A stretch of 64,000 nucleotides of DNA from Conchocele bisecta. Its lineage: Eukaryota; Mollusca; Bivalvia; Lucinida; Thyasiridae. Both the position numbers and the translations under genes were made by a program. Under the pieces are notes generated by a model that had not been told where the DNA came from, did no database searches, and worked only from the letters and a program-made list of their open reading frames with translations. Within the stretch, counting starts at the first letter, position 1. The number at the start of each line of letters is the position of its first letter. The stretch spans positions 6,466,323 through 6,530,322 of the forward strand of contig CM055279.1 in the NCBI GenBank assembly GCA_029237695.1, written 5' to 3'. Positions 63,754 through 64,000 of this stretch are shown here, in pieces.

Positions 63754-64000
63754 GACAGAAGCCATGCGATTTTTTGTATCTTCGGACATCTGCGTAATTT
63801 TATGACATACGTATACAAATTTTACAATATTTTCAGTAAATGAGGTCAAAAGTTGACAAAACTTTCAGAGTACATGCGGAATTATATTCCGCATGTACTC
63901 TGAAAATTGTGTCAACTTCTCACTTTATTTATGAAAAATATTGTAATTATTGTAAACGTATTTAATGAAATTACGCAGATGTCCGAAGGTACAAAATCAT
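63750..64000. mobile_element. Same foldback family, copy C, runs off the window
   Basis: TATGACAGAAGCCATGCGAT, core ATGCGGAATTATATTCCGCAT; right arm up to CCGAAGGTACAAAATCAT, where the window ends. Confidence 0.82.

Overview
This window is animal nuclear DNA. It has AT-rich intergenic sequence, one gene split by long introns with GT-AG junctions, and very dense non-autonomous mobile elements. The protein sequence and the repeat types (tRNA-derived SINEs with a conserved 3' tail, many long foldback elements, a unit beginning AGCTCACCTGAGCGAAGCTC) suggest a lophotrochozoan, most likely a bivalve mollusc. That placement is inference; no database search was possible.

One gene is certain: SEC62, the ER translocon partner of SEC61/SEC63. 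It lies on the + strand in nine coding exons from 28582 to 50538. Joined at phase-consistent junctions, the exons give a 367-residue protein with a charged N-terminal cytosolic domain, two membrane segments, and an acidic tail that keeps an LC3-interaction motif of the FxxI/V type. Its introns hold about 21 kb of nested repeats. Introns 6 and 8 contain decayed copies of neighbouring exon edges.

Region by region: 1-25 kb has no recognisable gene. It is a mosaic of foldback elements and includes a compound palindrome of about 2 kb at 14800-16867. At 21375 there is a possible isolated first exon, and at 25130 a 103-codon ORF of unknown function. From 25.4 to 28.5 kb there are repeats and the SEC62 upstream region. 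From 28.6 to 50.5 kb is SEC62; intron 1 holds a three-level nested insertion at 30.85-31.45 kb and another possible first exon at 31516, and intron 2 holds two head-to-tail copies of a 2.0-2.5 kb element (34.2-38.7 kb) built of about 430-bp units. From 50.5 to 64 kb there are the SEC62 3' flank, foldback elements, SINE tails, a 165-bp tandem array, a 1.4-kb tandem duplication with Helitron-like 3' ends, and a head-to-tail trio of one foldback family running off the end of the window.

No rRNA gene, canonical tRNA gene, CRISPR array, intact transposase or viral gene was recognised. The most unusual content is the number and variety of long inverted repeats (at least a dozen families), often nested inside one another so that relative ages can be read. 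Coordinates of repeats were read by eye and may be off by a few bases; intervals named without a recognised element may still contain repeats I could not match.
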